A stretch of 64,000 nucleotides of DNA, from NCBI GenBank assembly GCA_964542875.1, contig CAZIWA010000005.1:1-64000 (forward strand). The letters run 5' to 3'. Both the position numbers and the translations under genes were made by a program. Each line of letters starts with the position of its first letter. Positions within the stretch are counted from its first letter, which is position 1. Shown here piece by piece: positions 8,030 through 15,891 of this stretch. A model generated the notes under the pieces. It worked only from the letters and a program-made list of their open reading frames with translations, ran no database searches and was not told the origin of the DNA. Source of the stretch: CAZGOM01 sp964542875. GTDB taxonomy: Bacteria; Planctomycetota; Phycisphaerae; Phycisphaerales; Phycisphaeraceae.

Positions 8030-9007
8030 TCACCACAGCCCGGTCGGCACCGCGGTCTCCACCTTCTCCTGCAATGCCTTGTTCATCTGCGGATTAAAGT
8101 CCAGCCCCGTCAGCCCTTCGATCTGCCGCACCGAGGTCAGGAACATCTGCATGTTCTCGCCGCCTTTGACTTCCTGCGGAATCAAAAAGCTGATCGCCCT
8201 GGGCGTGCCATTTTCTTCGTCGATGAAGATCTTGTAGAAGCTCGTGGGGATCGCCACGCCGCCCAGCAGCGTCTTGACTTTGTCTTCGAATGTCGGGCCA
8301 GTGGTCACCCAGATTTCTTCGAAGTTTACTGCCAGTTTGTCACATTCCATTTCTTCCAGCACGCGCCAGGTGCCCCGGTTCAGGTCGGGCTTCTGCGGCA
8401 CGATGTTGCTCATCAGAAAGGTTTCTTCCTGCGCTTCCGCGCCGTACAAAAGCCCGATCACCCGGCTGGGGGCCATATGCCCCCGGTCGTACCCCGTTTT
8501 GGTGAAGTCCGCGCTGCTCACGGCGGACTGCGTCCGGGAATCCACCTTGAACCTGTCCGAACGGTGAGGCGCTTTCGCCGGCGCCACCCGAAACACCCGG
8601 TAAGAAACCCAGGCCGGATCACGCCGCTTTTCCGAATACCCCACCATGTACGCCTTGTTGGTCAAAACCTCAAGCGGCATATCCGCTTTGCTCTTGGGCG
8701 CGCCGGCGTAATGGATGAACTGTCCATCCTTGGCCGGCCGTGTCGCTCCCGGCCCCATTCCCTGCGCCGGCGGCGCAGGCTTAGGTGCCACCGGCTTGCT
8801 CTTTTCAGGCGTCTCCGGCTTGGCCGGTTCAGTGGGTGTCGCCGGCCAGGTGAACTTAAAGCCCTTACCGTCCTGGTTAAACACCAGTTGCCACACCAGC
8901 AGACCGACAAACAGCACCACGATCACGCACAGCAGCACACGGAAAAACGTACCGCCCCGTGGCCGTTTCGCCGATGAACCTGCTTCACTTTTCTTCTTTT
9001 TAGCCAC
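8030..9007 (-). CDS. DNA/RNA non-specific endonuclease (NUC1/EndA family), membrane-anchored
   Basis: 325 residues starting with GTG, with GAGG eight bases upstream. The N-terminus is lysine-rich, then a single membrane helix spans about residues 22-46, followed by a proline-rich linker (EPAKPETPEKSKP) to about residue 90. The catalytic beta-beta-alpha-metal domain follows: DRGHMAPS near residue 175 with the general-base histidine, and the metal-ligand asparagine in LNRGTW near 213. All key residues are present, so the enzyme should be active outside the cytoplasmic membrane. Known relatives degrade single- and double-stranded DNA and RNA for nutrition or during uptake. No inhibitor gene is adjacent. 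Confidence 0.88.
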   Translation of the reverse strand: MAKKKKSEAGSSAKRPRGGTFFRVLLCVIVVLFVGLLVWQLVFNQDGKGFKFTWPATPTEPAKPETPEKSKPVAPKPAPPAQGMGPGATRPAKDGQFIHYAGAPKSKADMPLEVLTNKAYMVGYSEKRRDPAWVSYRVFRVAPAKAPHRSDRFKVDSRTQSAVSSADFTKTGYDRGHMAPSRVIGLLYGAEAQEETFLMSNIVPQKPDLNRGTWRVLEEMECDKLAVNFEEIWVTTGPTFEDKVKTLLGGVAIPTSFYKIFIDEENGTPRAISFLIPQEVKGGENMQMFLTSVRQIEGLTGLDFNPQMNKALQEKVETAVPTGLW

Positions 9008-9081
9008 GACAAAACCTCACAACCCGATGGTTTATTTATCGACCGTTTTGAATCTGTTAGGTGAAAGAACCCACCGGATAT

Positions 9082-10296
9082 TCACGCAAGCTCATCACGC
9101 AGCCCGCGCGCCAGTTCCCGGTGCTCCTCATTGGTCAACCGAGGCGTCAATTCATCCAGTATCGCCCGCGCCTTGGCCCCCTCCCCCAGATACCGGGCAT
9201 ACAGCACCGTCAGCATCAGTTGCACCTGGTTCCGGTCCAGGTCCGCCGGATAGGTCTCTAAAAACCGCTCATACGCCGCCGCCGCCTGGGCGTGCTTCCC
9301 CATCGCGTAATGGTGATTGGCCAGGTCATGCTGCACCTGCCGGGGCAACGTCTGCGCTGCATCCAAAGCCATTAGCTGTCCGTGAAGCTCGCAGGCTTCG
9401 TCCAATTCGCCCGCTTGGGCTTTCCTGGTGATTTGCCCCCGGAGCTGCATTACCTGCTCTTTTTCCGGGGTTATCGGTTCGCCGGTCATCACCTGCCCAG
9501 CGGGCCCGGGATTGCTCATCCACGGCTTGCTGCCGCCTTGGATCTGCTTTCGAAACTCCTGACGCCTCCGGTACTGGTTGATGATGTACAGCAGGTCGTT
9601 ATGCCCGGTGGGCACCACTTTGAATTTCAGCAGCAGCAATCCCACCCCGGTGCCGAATAAATAGCCCGAAACGTGCGCCGTATACGCCACGCCGAAGCTT
9701 CCCTGGGCGGACCGGATGCTCATCACCGTCATGATCAGGTCCAGGCAGAAGTAAGAGAGCACAAACGTCAGGCCCGTCACGTCCAGCACACCCATGGTGA
9801 CAAAGAAAAAGTACGCCACCCGAACCGTCGCATTGGGCAGCAGTGCCAGAAACGCCCCGGCCACCGCGCACACCGCGCCTGAGGAGCCAATCACCGGCGC
9901 ATGGGTGGTCAAAATGTGGCCAAACCCGGCCACCACCCCGCCGATCGCATAAATCGCGGTGAATTTCACATGACCCAGTTTGTTTTCCAGCGCGCGGCCG
10001 ATGGCGAACAAAAACAGCATGTTCATCGCCAGGTGCACGATGTCGGCATGCGCCACCTGGTACGTAAACAACTGGTACCACTCAAACCCTGGATTCTTAA
10101 GCGGCATCCACGTCGGAATCCGCCATTGGTTGAAAACGACCAGATGCGTTGTCTGGTCCGGCACCCCCGAAGGGTCGATCGGAATGACCACCCGCTCATT
10201 GGCCAGAAAAAAGCACAGCACAGTCACTGCGATAATCGCATAGGTGCACCAGGCTTGACGCCTGATTGGCTCATCTGTGCCGATCGGAAAAATCAT
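9082..10296 (-). CDS. Rhomboid family intramembrane serine protease with C-terminal helical-repeat tail
   Basis: 404 residues from the ATG at 10296; a longer frame starts only with TTG. MIFPIGTDEPIRR before the first membrane helix is a typical rhomboid start. Six or seven membrane segments follow. The catalytic serine is in GSSGAV near residue 138 and the partner histidine in AHVSGYLFG near 206. After residue about 245 a soluble tail of some 160 residues contains TPR-like helices (ANHHYAMGKHAQAAAAYERF). Rhomboids cut transmembrane substrates within the bilayer; the tail may recruit substrates or partners (inference). It follows bioB after a terminator, so it is probably transcribed on its own. 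Confidence 0.85.
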   Translation of the reverse strand: MIFPIGTDEPIRRQAWCTYAIIAVTVLCFFLANERVVIPIDPSGVPDQTTHLVVFNQWRIPTWMPLKNPGFEWYQLFTYQVAHADIVHLAMNMLFLFAIGRALENKLGHVKFTAIYAIGGVVAGFGHILTTHAPVIGSSGAVCAVAGAFLALLPNATVRVAYFFFVTMGVLDVTGLTFVLSYFCLDLIMTVMSIRSAQGSFGVAYTAHVSGYLFGTGVGLLLLKFKVVPTGHNDLLYIINQYRRRQEFRKQIQGGSKPWMSNPGPAGQVMTGEPITPEKEQVMQLRGQITRKAQAGELDEACELHGQLMALDAAQTLPRQVQHDLANHHYAMGKHAQAAAAYERFLETYPADLDRNQVQLMLTVLYARYLGEGAKARAILDELTPRLTNEEHRELARGLRDELA

Positions 10297-10366
10297 CTCT
10301 GAGTCATCCCACAAATCATGCAGGCGTAAGGATATTCAAACGCTGATAACTGACACAATAGTTGCA

Positions 10367-10394
10367 TAAAAACAACACGTCTTCACACGTGTTG
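10367..10394 (-). terminator. Rho-independent terminator after bioB
   Basis: Arms CAACACGT (10373-10380) and ACGTGTTG (10387-10394) form an 8-bp stem with a 6-base loop, followed on the minus strand by five Ts. It lies about 170 bp past the bioB stop and before the rhomboid start. Confidence 0.65.
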
Positions 10395-10566
10395 ACAACA
10401 AAGTTTCCCCAACAAATTATCTCACCCTGAGCAGTTACCGGACCTTGGCATAGCTTCCCCCGCCTAAAGGGAATGACATAAGCTTGCTCAAAGCCACCCG
10501 GCGGCGCATCCACGCGATGACCCGGGGCATGCGCAAACAAATACCCTGAATGCTTTTACTGCATGC

Positions 10567-11652
10567 TCACCCATTGACCACGGGCAGGGCAAATTGCCGT
10601 TTGCCCAATGCCGCGGGAGCCGGCGCAGGCGCCTCATGCTCCACTTCGTCAAAGGTCGTAAACGGCATGCCCAGGTCCGCCAGCATCTGGTGGTCCTGCT
10701 GGGGCGTCCGGCCAAACGTCGTCAGGTAGTTGCCGATCAGGAACGATGAGCCGCCCGCGAAGAACATCCAGGACTGCATGTCCCGAAGGATCTTCTCACG
10801 CCCACCGGCGATCTTCAATTCCTTCTCCGGCAGCATGAAGCGGTAAATCGCCACGATCTTAAGCGCCTCCAGCGGCGTCAGGTCGGACTGCTTGCCGTAC
10901 AACGCCGTCCCGGAAATCTGGTTCAGGAAGTTGATCGGAACCACTTCCACGCCCAGCTCGCGCAGGTCCATGGCCATGTCGATCCGGTCGTCCCATTCCT
11001 CACCCATCCCGAAAATCCCGCCTGAGCAGACCGAAAGCCCTGCGGCCTTGGCCGTCTTGATCGTCTTAAGCCGGTCTTCGTACGTGTGCGTGGTCACCAC
11101 TTTGGGGAAGTTACGCCGGCTGGTTTCCAGGTTGTGGTTGATGCGCAGCACGCCCATGCCCACCAGACGGTCGGCGTGTTCGGGCTTGAGTTCGCCAAGG
11201 GTGGCGCAAGGCCGGATTTTGCCGTTTTCCACCGCGTTCTTATAGAACGGCTCCAGCCAGTCCAGTTCCGCGTCGGTCGGCCCGCGCCCGGAATTGACGA
11301 TCCCAAACGAGTTCGCGCCGGAGTCCAGCGCCTGCTCCATTGCCTGGGTCATTTCATCCACGGAGAGCTTGCCGGGGGAAACGTGCGTCTTGTGGTGCTT
11401 GGATTGGGAGCAGTACCCGCAGTCTTCGCTGCAGTTGCCCACCTTGGCCGCCACGATCGAGCAGAACTTCACATTCCTGCCCACGAACTTGATTCGGATT
11501 TTATTCGCCCAGAAAAACAGGTCATATAGCGCATCGCCGTCCACGTGGGTCAGCTCACGCGCTTCTTCCCGGGTCAGAAGTTTTCCCGCCAGCACTTGGC
11601 CAGCGAGTTCAGCAATGCGTCCGGTCTGTGCGTCATAGTCCATCTGGGTCAT
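10567..11652 (-). CDS. bioB: Biotin synthase
   Basis: 361 residues, slightly longer than the usual 315-350. A radical SAM enzyme that inserts sulfur into dethiobiotin. The cluster motif CxxxCxxC is seen as CSEDCGYC near residues 72-79, with the following SQSKHH typical of BioB. INHNLETS near residue 170 and the asparagine/arginine segments in VPINFLNQISGTALYG are also BioB signatures. The final 30 residues (APAPAPAALGK) are a low-complexity tail. No other biotin-pathway gene is nearby. A 35-bp hairpin upstream (11693-11728) is not a clear BirA operator. Confidence 0.95.
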   Translation of the reverse strand: MTQMDYDAQTGRIAELAGQVLAGKLLTREEARELTHVDGDALYDLFFWANKIRIKFVGRNVKFCSIVAAKVGNCSEDCGYCSQSKHHKTHVSPGKLSVDEMTQAMEQALDSGANSFGIVNSGRGPTDAELDWLEPFYKNAVENGKIRPCATLGELKPEHADRLVGMGVLRINHNLETSRRNFPKVVTTHTYEDRLKTIKTAKAAGLSVCSGGIFGMGEEWDDRIDMAMDLRELGVEVVPINFLNQISGTALYGKQSDLTPLEALKIVAIYRFMLPEKELKIAGGREKILRDMQSWMFFAGGSSFLIGNYLTTFGRTPQQDHQMLADLGMPFTTFDEVEHEAPAPAPAALGKRQFALPVVNG

Positions 11653-11692
11653 AAATCGCTTTCCAGCAAGTCGTTTCAGCCGCCAGATTGTA

Positions 11693-11728
11693 CAACGCCC
11701 CGGGCTGGGTTAACAGTCCGGGGCGTTG
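11693..11728 (-). promoter_or_regulatory. Strong 11-bp hairpin between a small gene and bioB
   Basis: Arms CAACGCCCCGG and CCGGGGCGTTG with a 14-base loop. No T-tract follows on either strand. It could stop transcription in a Rho-dependent way, stabilise an RNA 3' end, or act in the bioB leader; the sequence does not decide. Confidence 0.4.
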
Positions 11729-11789
11729 GATTGGTTCACTATTTAACGATTTGCCTGCGGCCTCACCCATCGGGTCAAGCCTGCAAGGT

Positions 11790-12128
11790 TTACCGGGAAG
11801 TCCGGCCAGCGCCGGTTTGAGGCCGGGCAGTGCCCGACAGCTTGGCGAATTCTTCACCCACCGGATACGGCGCAGCGGCCAGCACCAGGGCTTTGCGGGG
11901 AAGGTCCGTCTTGTACACCAGCAGCTTCTGGCTGGAGTTCTCGATCACGAACAAAGCTTCTTCGTTCGCGCGTGTCTTGGCGGTCATCAACGTGAAACGG
12001 TCACGCGTGATCACCAGGCTGGCTTCAGCGCTGGAGCTGAACCGGTCTTGCAGGTTCACCAGCAGCAGCGCACCCAGAACAAAGGCAGACCCGATCAAGG
12101 CGTAGCATGCGGTTTGAGTCGGTTTCAT
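11790..12128 (-). CDS. Small single-pass membrane protein, function unknown
   Basis: 112 residues with GGAG eight bases before the ATG. Residues about 7-26 are a membrane anchor or uncleaved signal (CYALIGSAFVLGALLLVNL). The rest is a soluble domain with the pattern SLVITRDRFTLMTAKTR then EEALFVIENSSQKLLVYKTDL, alternating strands that suggest a small beta domain. It is last in a run of three small minus-strand genes. The phrase about an item stored, read and tied to a label (VIENSSQKLLVY) parallels IYVIDVNTGQILSL in the next gene, so the two may be distant paralogs. No family recognised. Confidence 0.7.
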   Translation of the reverse strand: MKPTQTACYALIGSAFVLGALLLVNLQDRFSSSAEASLVITRDRFTLMTAKTRANEEALFVIENSSQKLLVYKTDLPRKALVLAAAPYPVGEEFAKLSGTARPQTGAGRTSR

Positions 12129-12182
12129 GGCAAACTCCAGAAAATCTTCTTGCTTGATGCTTCAGTCACTGCAGACAGGGAT

Positions 12183-12464
12183 TTACTTGGTACCAAGGTC
12201 GCCCTTGACGTCCTTATAGGCGATGGCTTCCCACTGGTTGGTCGAACCATTGAACATCAGCGACAGAATCTGCCCTGTGTTCACGTCGATCACGTAAATC
12301 GCAGCCTGCTGCTCGCGACCCGTCACGTCACCGGCGATCATCAAATAGCTTGATCCGGCGAATCCCTGCGCCTGCGCCGGTTTGGGCGTCAGGCAGACAG
12401 CGGCCAATCCGGCCAGCAACACGGCATTCAGCGCAATCAGCGCTCCGAGGGTCTTGCGGTTCAC
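12183..12464 (-). CDS. Small exported protein, function unknown
   Basis: 93 residues starting with GTG; AAGGAG lies seven bases upstream, which fixes the start. Residues about 7-33 form a signal peptide or anchor ending in AQAQ. The mature part (SSYLMIAGDVTGREQQAAIYVIDVNTGQ, broken here into family-like strands) is glycine- and beta-rich and resembles the soluble part of the neighbour downstream. It lies 54 bp before that gene and 48 bp after another small membrane protein, suggesting one operon. No domain recognised. Confidence 0.7.
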   Translation of the reverse strand: MNRKTLGALIALNAVLLAGLAAVCLTPKPAQAQGFAGSSYLMIAGDVTGREQQAAIYVIDVNTGQILSLMFNGSTNQWEAIAYKDVKGDLGTK

Positions 12465-12512
12465 GGCACGACTCCTTAATGAAAGGTTAAGGCTTAACTG
12501 ATTCCCAGAACG

Positions 12513-12662
12513 TTAATCCAGATGCGTCTTTTTCGTCCATTTCACGCTGACGCCAACACAGGCCAGCAGGAAAAGGATCTGAAAAACCGTTGACCAGGCG
12601 TACGCCCGGGCTGGCGCAGGGTCGATCTTCGGGACCACTGCCAGAAATTCATACGCTGTCAT
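12513..12662 (-). CDS. 49-residue single-pass membrane protein
   Basis: A short frame from ATG 12662 to TAA at 12513-12515. The first 20 residues are soluble (MTAYEFLAVVPKIDPAPARA), then one membrane helix (VFQILFLLACVGVSV), then a basic end KWTKKTHLD, which predicts the C-terminus inside. It is too short for most length cut-offs but has normal codon use and sits directly upstream of two other small minus-strand genes. The lack of a clear Shine-Dalgarno lowers confidence. Function unknown. Confidence 0.55.
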   Translation of the reverse strand: MTAYEFLAVVPKIDPAPARAYAWSTVFQILFLLACVGVSVKWTKKTHLD

Positions 12663-12817
12663 GAGTGTTGTGAGAATCATACCCGGCATGATAACACCCT
12701 TTTGCGCCGTGACAATCCGGCCTGAGCTTCCACAAACTTTTGTGAATCCTCAGGCGCTGCTGTGGTTCCAAAGGGTTGGACCTGCGCCCTGCCGACTGGT
12801 TCCAAAAAACACGCACA

Positions 12818-12856
12818 TAAAAAATCAACACCGGCCCGGGGTAACCCGAGCCGGTG
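12818..12856 (-). terminator. Rho-independent terminator after rplU
   Basis: Arms CACCGGCCCGGG (12829-12840) and CCCGAGCCGGTG (12845-12856) pair with one mismatch and a GTAA loop, followed on the minus strand by TTGATTTTTT. It lies 88 bp past the rplU stop. Confidence 0.75.
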
Positions 12857-12943
12857 CATCATCTGCTATTTTACTTAGTGTTGTCTGTCGGGTGCCTCTT
12901 GAGCAAACCCCAATCGACAAACCAAGCACAATCACTCGAAAGA

Positions 12944-13264
12944 TCAGGCCGTCAGAGACGTAACCTTGACCTTCAAGTAATCCTGCCGGTGACCGCGGTG
13001 ACGGCGGTAGTTCTTCCGGCGACGGAACTTACGGATAACCACACGGTCATCCTTTTCACGTGCCAGAACTTCCAGTTCCACCTTCGCGCCGGCAACCAAA
13101 GGCGCGCCAACCTTCGCAGGCGCCCCTTCAATCCCGCCAACCAGGAGAACACGATCAATCGTGATCTTCCCGGAGTTGTCAGGAAGTTGCCGCAAGGCAA
13201 TCTTGATCACGTCACCTTCGGCGACACGAATCTGCGTCCCGCTGTCTTCGATAATTGCGTACAT
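12944..13264 (-). CDS. rplU: 50S ribosomal protein L21
   Basis: 106 residues, the normal L21 length. MYAIIEDSGTQIRV at the start, VLLVGG in the middle, and the basic KFRRRKNYRRHRGHRQDY near residues 80-97 are diagnostic of L21, which binds 23S rRNA. The ATG at 13264 was chosen because the 20 codons upstream in frame do not resemble L21. The usual partner rpmA (L27) is not adjacent on either side, which is a departure from the common rplU-rpmA operon. A terminator stands 88 bp downstream. Confidence 0.96.
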   Translation of the reverse strand: MYAIIEDSGTQIRVAEGDVIKIALRQLPDNSGKITIDRVLLVGGIEGAPAKVGAPLVAGAKVELEVLAREKDDRVVIRKFRRRKNYRRHRGHRQDYLKVKVTSLTA

Positions 13265-13383
13265 GTCCAAACCTCTAGTTACCAAAAATGGGCAAGGCCT
13301 AACATTGTAACGAGGTTCACTCAAGAGTGCAAAGGGCAGAATCGGGTTTTAATCCCAATCCATACATCCCCACCTCGCCCGGT

Positions 13384-13413
13384 AAAAAAGCAAGACGCTC
13401 AAAAGCGTCTTGC
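13384..13413 (-). terminator. Rho-independent terminator after the lyase-like propeller gene
   Basis: Arms GCAAGACGCT and AGCGTCTTGC make a perfect 10-bp stem with a 4-base loop, followed on the minus strand by six Ts. It ends transcription 30 bp after the stop at 13444 and insulates rplU. Confidence 0.85.
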
Positions 13414-13443
13414 CCGCAGATCATTTTAACTTAAATCCAGCCT

Positions 13444-14577
13444 TCAAACCTCAGCCACGTGCAGCCGCGTCCAGCCATCCTTGGCCACATTGAAATAAAG
13501 ACGCTTCCCATCATGGCTGAACACCGGATGAGGATGCGCCGGCCGCCAGCTTGTCGATCCATCCGGCAATTGCCTTAATTCATGCAGCCTCACAAACGTC
13601 CCCGTCTCCGGATCGCACATCACCACACTCCACCAGCCAGGCGGAATATCCTCGCCTCGCAAATACGAATCCGTGGTGAACAACCGCCCATCAGGATGGT
13701 AGTTGGGGTGGCTCCCCGGCCATTCGGGGAAGTCCGTCAGCACATGCTCCTGCCCGGTATCCGAATCAAACACCACATTCATCGGCGTCATGATCGTCCG
13801 GCAGTCCTTATGCCACGTCGGGTGCCCCCACTTGTCGCGCCGGGAAAGCAGTTTCCCATGCTTGATGTCGAACACGATCAGCCCATCCCGCTTGCTGGCG
13901 GTCTTGGATTGAAACGTCGCATCCTTGGGCTGCGCCAGTTTGAAGAACACCCGCCCCGCATCAGGGCTCAACACCGGAAAAAACACCGACACCGGCGTCT
14001 CACCAAAGGTCTCCTGCGCCCAGGCGCCAAAGTGCGCGCGCACCTGTTCGCTCGTCAGCACGGTTTTGATCTCCCCCGTATTCACATCCAGCAGTTCGAG
14101 GTTCCTGTGCTCGCCCGGCGACCAGTGCGTGCCGTGCAGGCTGACCACATTCTGCGTTCCAAACCCAAACCCGATCTGTCGGCCCGGGGCCATCAGCCTG
14201 GGCGTGCCCCCTTGCGCATCCACCACATACACGCCCCACGCCCCGCCCACCAGGTTGTGGTACGCCACTTTTTTCCCGCCGGCCGCCCATTGCTGACATG
14301 CCTGCCGGTGAGAGTCCTCGCAGGTAATGCCATCCACCAGCACCCGGGACTTGCCCGTCTCCCGGTCAATCACCACCAATTTCCCCTCATGCCCTTCCCT
14401 GGTCTGGGAAACATAGACCAGGATGCTGTTGCCGTCGGGGCTTTCCGGGCAGGTGTTGAAGTATGCGTGAATCGCGTGCGATTCCTCATTCCACACCCGT
14501 GAAACCTTGGCCTTGGACCATTCAATCAGCACGTCAGGAAGCTTCGCAGGCTCAGTGGGAACCATTGTTGGCGGCAT
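13444..14577 (-). CDS. Oligogalacturonate-lyase-like beta-propeller protein
   Basis: 377 residues with no signal peptide, so probably cytoplasmic. It consists of TolB/WD-like repeats, for example GKLVVIDRETGKSRVL, WGVYVVDAQGGTPRL, LELLDVNTGEIKTVL and GLIVFDIKHGKLLSR, each ending a propeller blade. Histidines in VSLHGTHWSPGEH and SHPNYHPDGR fit the metal site of PL22 oligogalacturonate lyases, which split short pectin fragments. The assignment to the fold is firm; the enzymatic activity is inferred. It starts 14 bp after the prepilin-leader gene 14592-15419, so the two are probably one transcript. Confidence 0.72.
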   Translation of the reverse strand: MPPTMVPTEPAKLPDVLIEWSKAKVSRVWNEESHAIHAYFNTCPESPDGNSILVYVSQTREGHEGKLVVIDRETGKSRVLVDGITCEDSHRQACQQWAAGGKKVAYHNLVGGAWGVYVVDAQGGTPRLMAPGRQIGFGFGTQNVVSLHGTHWSPGEHRNLELLDVNTGEIKTVLTSEQVRAHFGAWAQETFGETPVSVFFPVLSPDAGRVFFKLAQPKDATFQSKTASKRDGLIVFDIKHGKLLSRRDKWGHPTWHKDCRTIMTPMNVVFDSDTGQEHVLTDFPEWPGSHPNYHPDGRLFTTDSYLRGEDIPPGWWSVVMCDPETGTFVRLHELRQLPDGSTSWRPAHPHPVFSHDGKRLYFNVAKDGWTRLHVAEV

Positions 14578-14591
14578 AAAGTCAGCTCTGT

Positions 14592-15419
14592 TTAGTAGTA
14601 GAGATATTGACCCGAACCGCGATAAGGCCGGGTCTTGCGCGGGTTGTAAATATTTTGCATGTGGCCATCAACAAACACAATGTTGGCATCAAAGTCCCGG
14701 ACATAATCACCCTGGATATCCCCATGCGCGGGGCCGGGGTACCGCCGAAGGGAATTATTCCCCCCCATGGTGCTGCTGTACATGATGTCCATGAACATCG
14801 GACGCTGATGGGCGTTCTGATAACGCTCGGCTTCTTTGAGCGAGAACGTCGGCATGATCCGGGTTGAATCCATTCGGGCCGATCCGGTGTTGATCGGGTT
14901 GCCCGCGCGGTCGGCATAGGCAACGATTTCAGGGTCCCACCCGTAATACGGCCCGTTGCTGCGCTGCGGATCATTGATCGGCTGCCCTTCGCCGCAAAGA
15001 TAAAAGTAGCCGATCTGATCAAACGCAAAAGTATTGGTCTTGGTCGCCTGCGTCCACGTGGGGTCGTAGTACTTGGGCTTGTTCACCGGGCAATGAAACA
15101 GCCGGGCGTCGCCGTTGAGGTACTGCTGACAGAGATATCTGCCATCCGTGATCGTGTTCATATACGCCCACACGGCATACCCCCCGCCTGACCTGGGAAA
15201 GGCCCCGGCGAAGTCATTGGCGTACATCAGCGTGCCCAATCCCACCTGGCGAAGGCCAGAGCCGCACTGCACCCGCAGCGCCGCCTGGCGCGATTTGGCA
15301 AGGCTCGGCAGCAAAACCGCCATCAGCGCCGCGACAATCGCAATGGCAACCAGCAGTTCAACCAGGGTGAACCCATGACCGTCAAAACCACGTAACGCTG
15401 CTTTTTTCTTTGAATCCAT
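14592..15419 (-). CDS. Prepilin-leader (DUF1559-like, H-X9-DG) protein
   Basis: 275 residues from the ATG at 15419, which has GAGGAG six bases upstream. The leader HGFTLVELLVAIAIVAAL carries the prepilin-peptidase site before the phenylalanine and the glutamate at +5. The body is typical of the large planctomycete family with type IV-pilin-like N-terminus: CGSGLRQVGLGTLMYANDF, HCPVNKPKYY and the C-terminal VFVDGH box. It is expected to be processed by a type II secretion or pilus-like peptidase and displayed outside; the role is not known. It is followed by the lyase-like propeller gene and preceded by an AACCTAGGTT palindrome. Confidence 0.85.
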   Translation of the reverse strand: MDSKKKAALRGFDGHGFTLVELLVAIAIVAALMAVLLPSLAKSRQAALRVQCGSGLRQVGLGTLMYANDFAGAFPRSGGGYAVWAYMNTITDGRYLCQQYLNGDARLFHCPVNKPKYYDPTWTQATKTNTFAFDQIGYFYLCGEGQPINDPQRSNGPYYGWDPEIVAYADRAGNPINTGSARMDSTRIMPTFSLKEAERYQNAHQRPMFMDIMYSSTMGGNNSLRRYPGPAHGDIQGDYVRDFDANIVFVDGHMQNIYNPRKTRPYRGSGQYLYY

Positions 15420-15461
15420 CGAGTTGCTCCTCAATCAAAACGCATCATTACAGTTTAAAAT

Positions 15462-15471
15462 AACCTAGGTT
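15462..15471. promoter_or_regulatory. Palindrome AACCTAGGTT, putative operator
   Basis: A perfect 10-bp palindrome 43 bp upstream of the prepilin-leader start at 15419. The same ten bases occur at 58702-58711 upstream of another prepilin-leader gene. Recurrence in front of the same gene class suggests a regulator binding site. Confidence 0.4.
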
Positions 15472-15634
15472 AAGACTGATCATACTTCAATCTAACAATT
15501 TCAGGCAATGCAATCCCATAGACGTCGTCAACACTGATCGCACCTATCTACGTTTCCGCCTTGTGCCACCTTAAAAACACCGTCTCCACCCGTCATTGCA
15601 TGGTAAACCAGTCCTAAATCACCCATCAAACCTC

Positions 15635-15662
15635 TTGTAGCGTCTGAACATTCGTTTAATAT
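15635..15662 (+). promoter_or_regulatory. Possible sigma-70-like promoter
   Basis: TTGTAG at 15635-15640, 16-base spacer, TAATAT at 15657-15662, facing the prepilin-leader gene at 15892. Each box matches four of six consensus bases. The leader would be over 220 bases long, so other promoters may exist. Confidence 0.25.
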
Positions 15663-15891
15663 ACGACCCGCTCAATCGTCATTCACCCAGTGACTGCTTT
15701 TCTCACGAAAACAAATGAACACTCTGCAACAAAAAATCTTCTGTCAACGCTCTCACCCAGTCGGCTGATTCTCTCTCACCAGCGACTCTTCCATGACTCT
15801 CTTCCACGTTCATCGGCCTTAGCGCCGACAGGTATCTCTCGCTCTTTTTTTCCCTTTGCTCACCCCGGCTCCCTGAAAGGAACCACTCGCC

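Larger units (their letters stand above)
15435..15891. other. Divergent intergenic region between two prepilin-leader genes
   Basis: About 457 bases, relatively AT-rich. It holds the palindrome at 15462-15471 on the minus-gene side and a possible promoter at 15635-15662 facing the plus gene. Apart from these I see no gene, repeat or terminator. Confidence 0.7.

Noticed and set aside
10316..10540. A 74-codon minus-strand frame between bioB and the rhomboid gene
   Set aside because: It runs through the bioB terminator hairpin and its T-run.
11693..11728. BirA operator in front of bioB
   Set aside because: The hairpin loop contains GTTAAC but not the two half-sites spaced as in known biotin operators.
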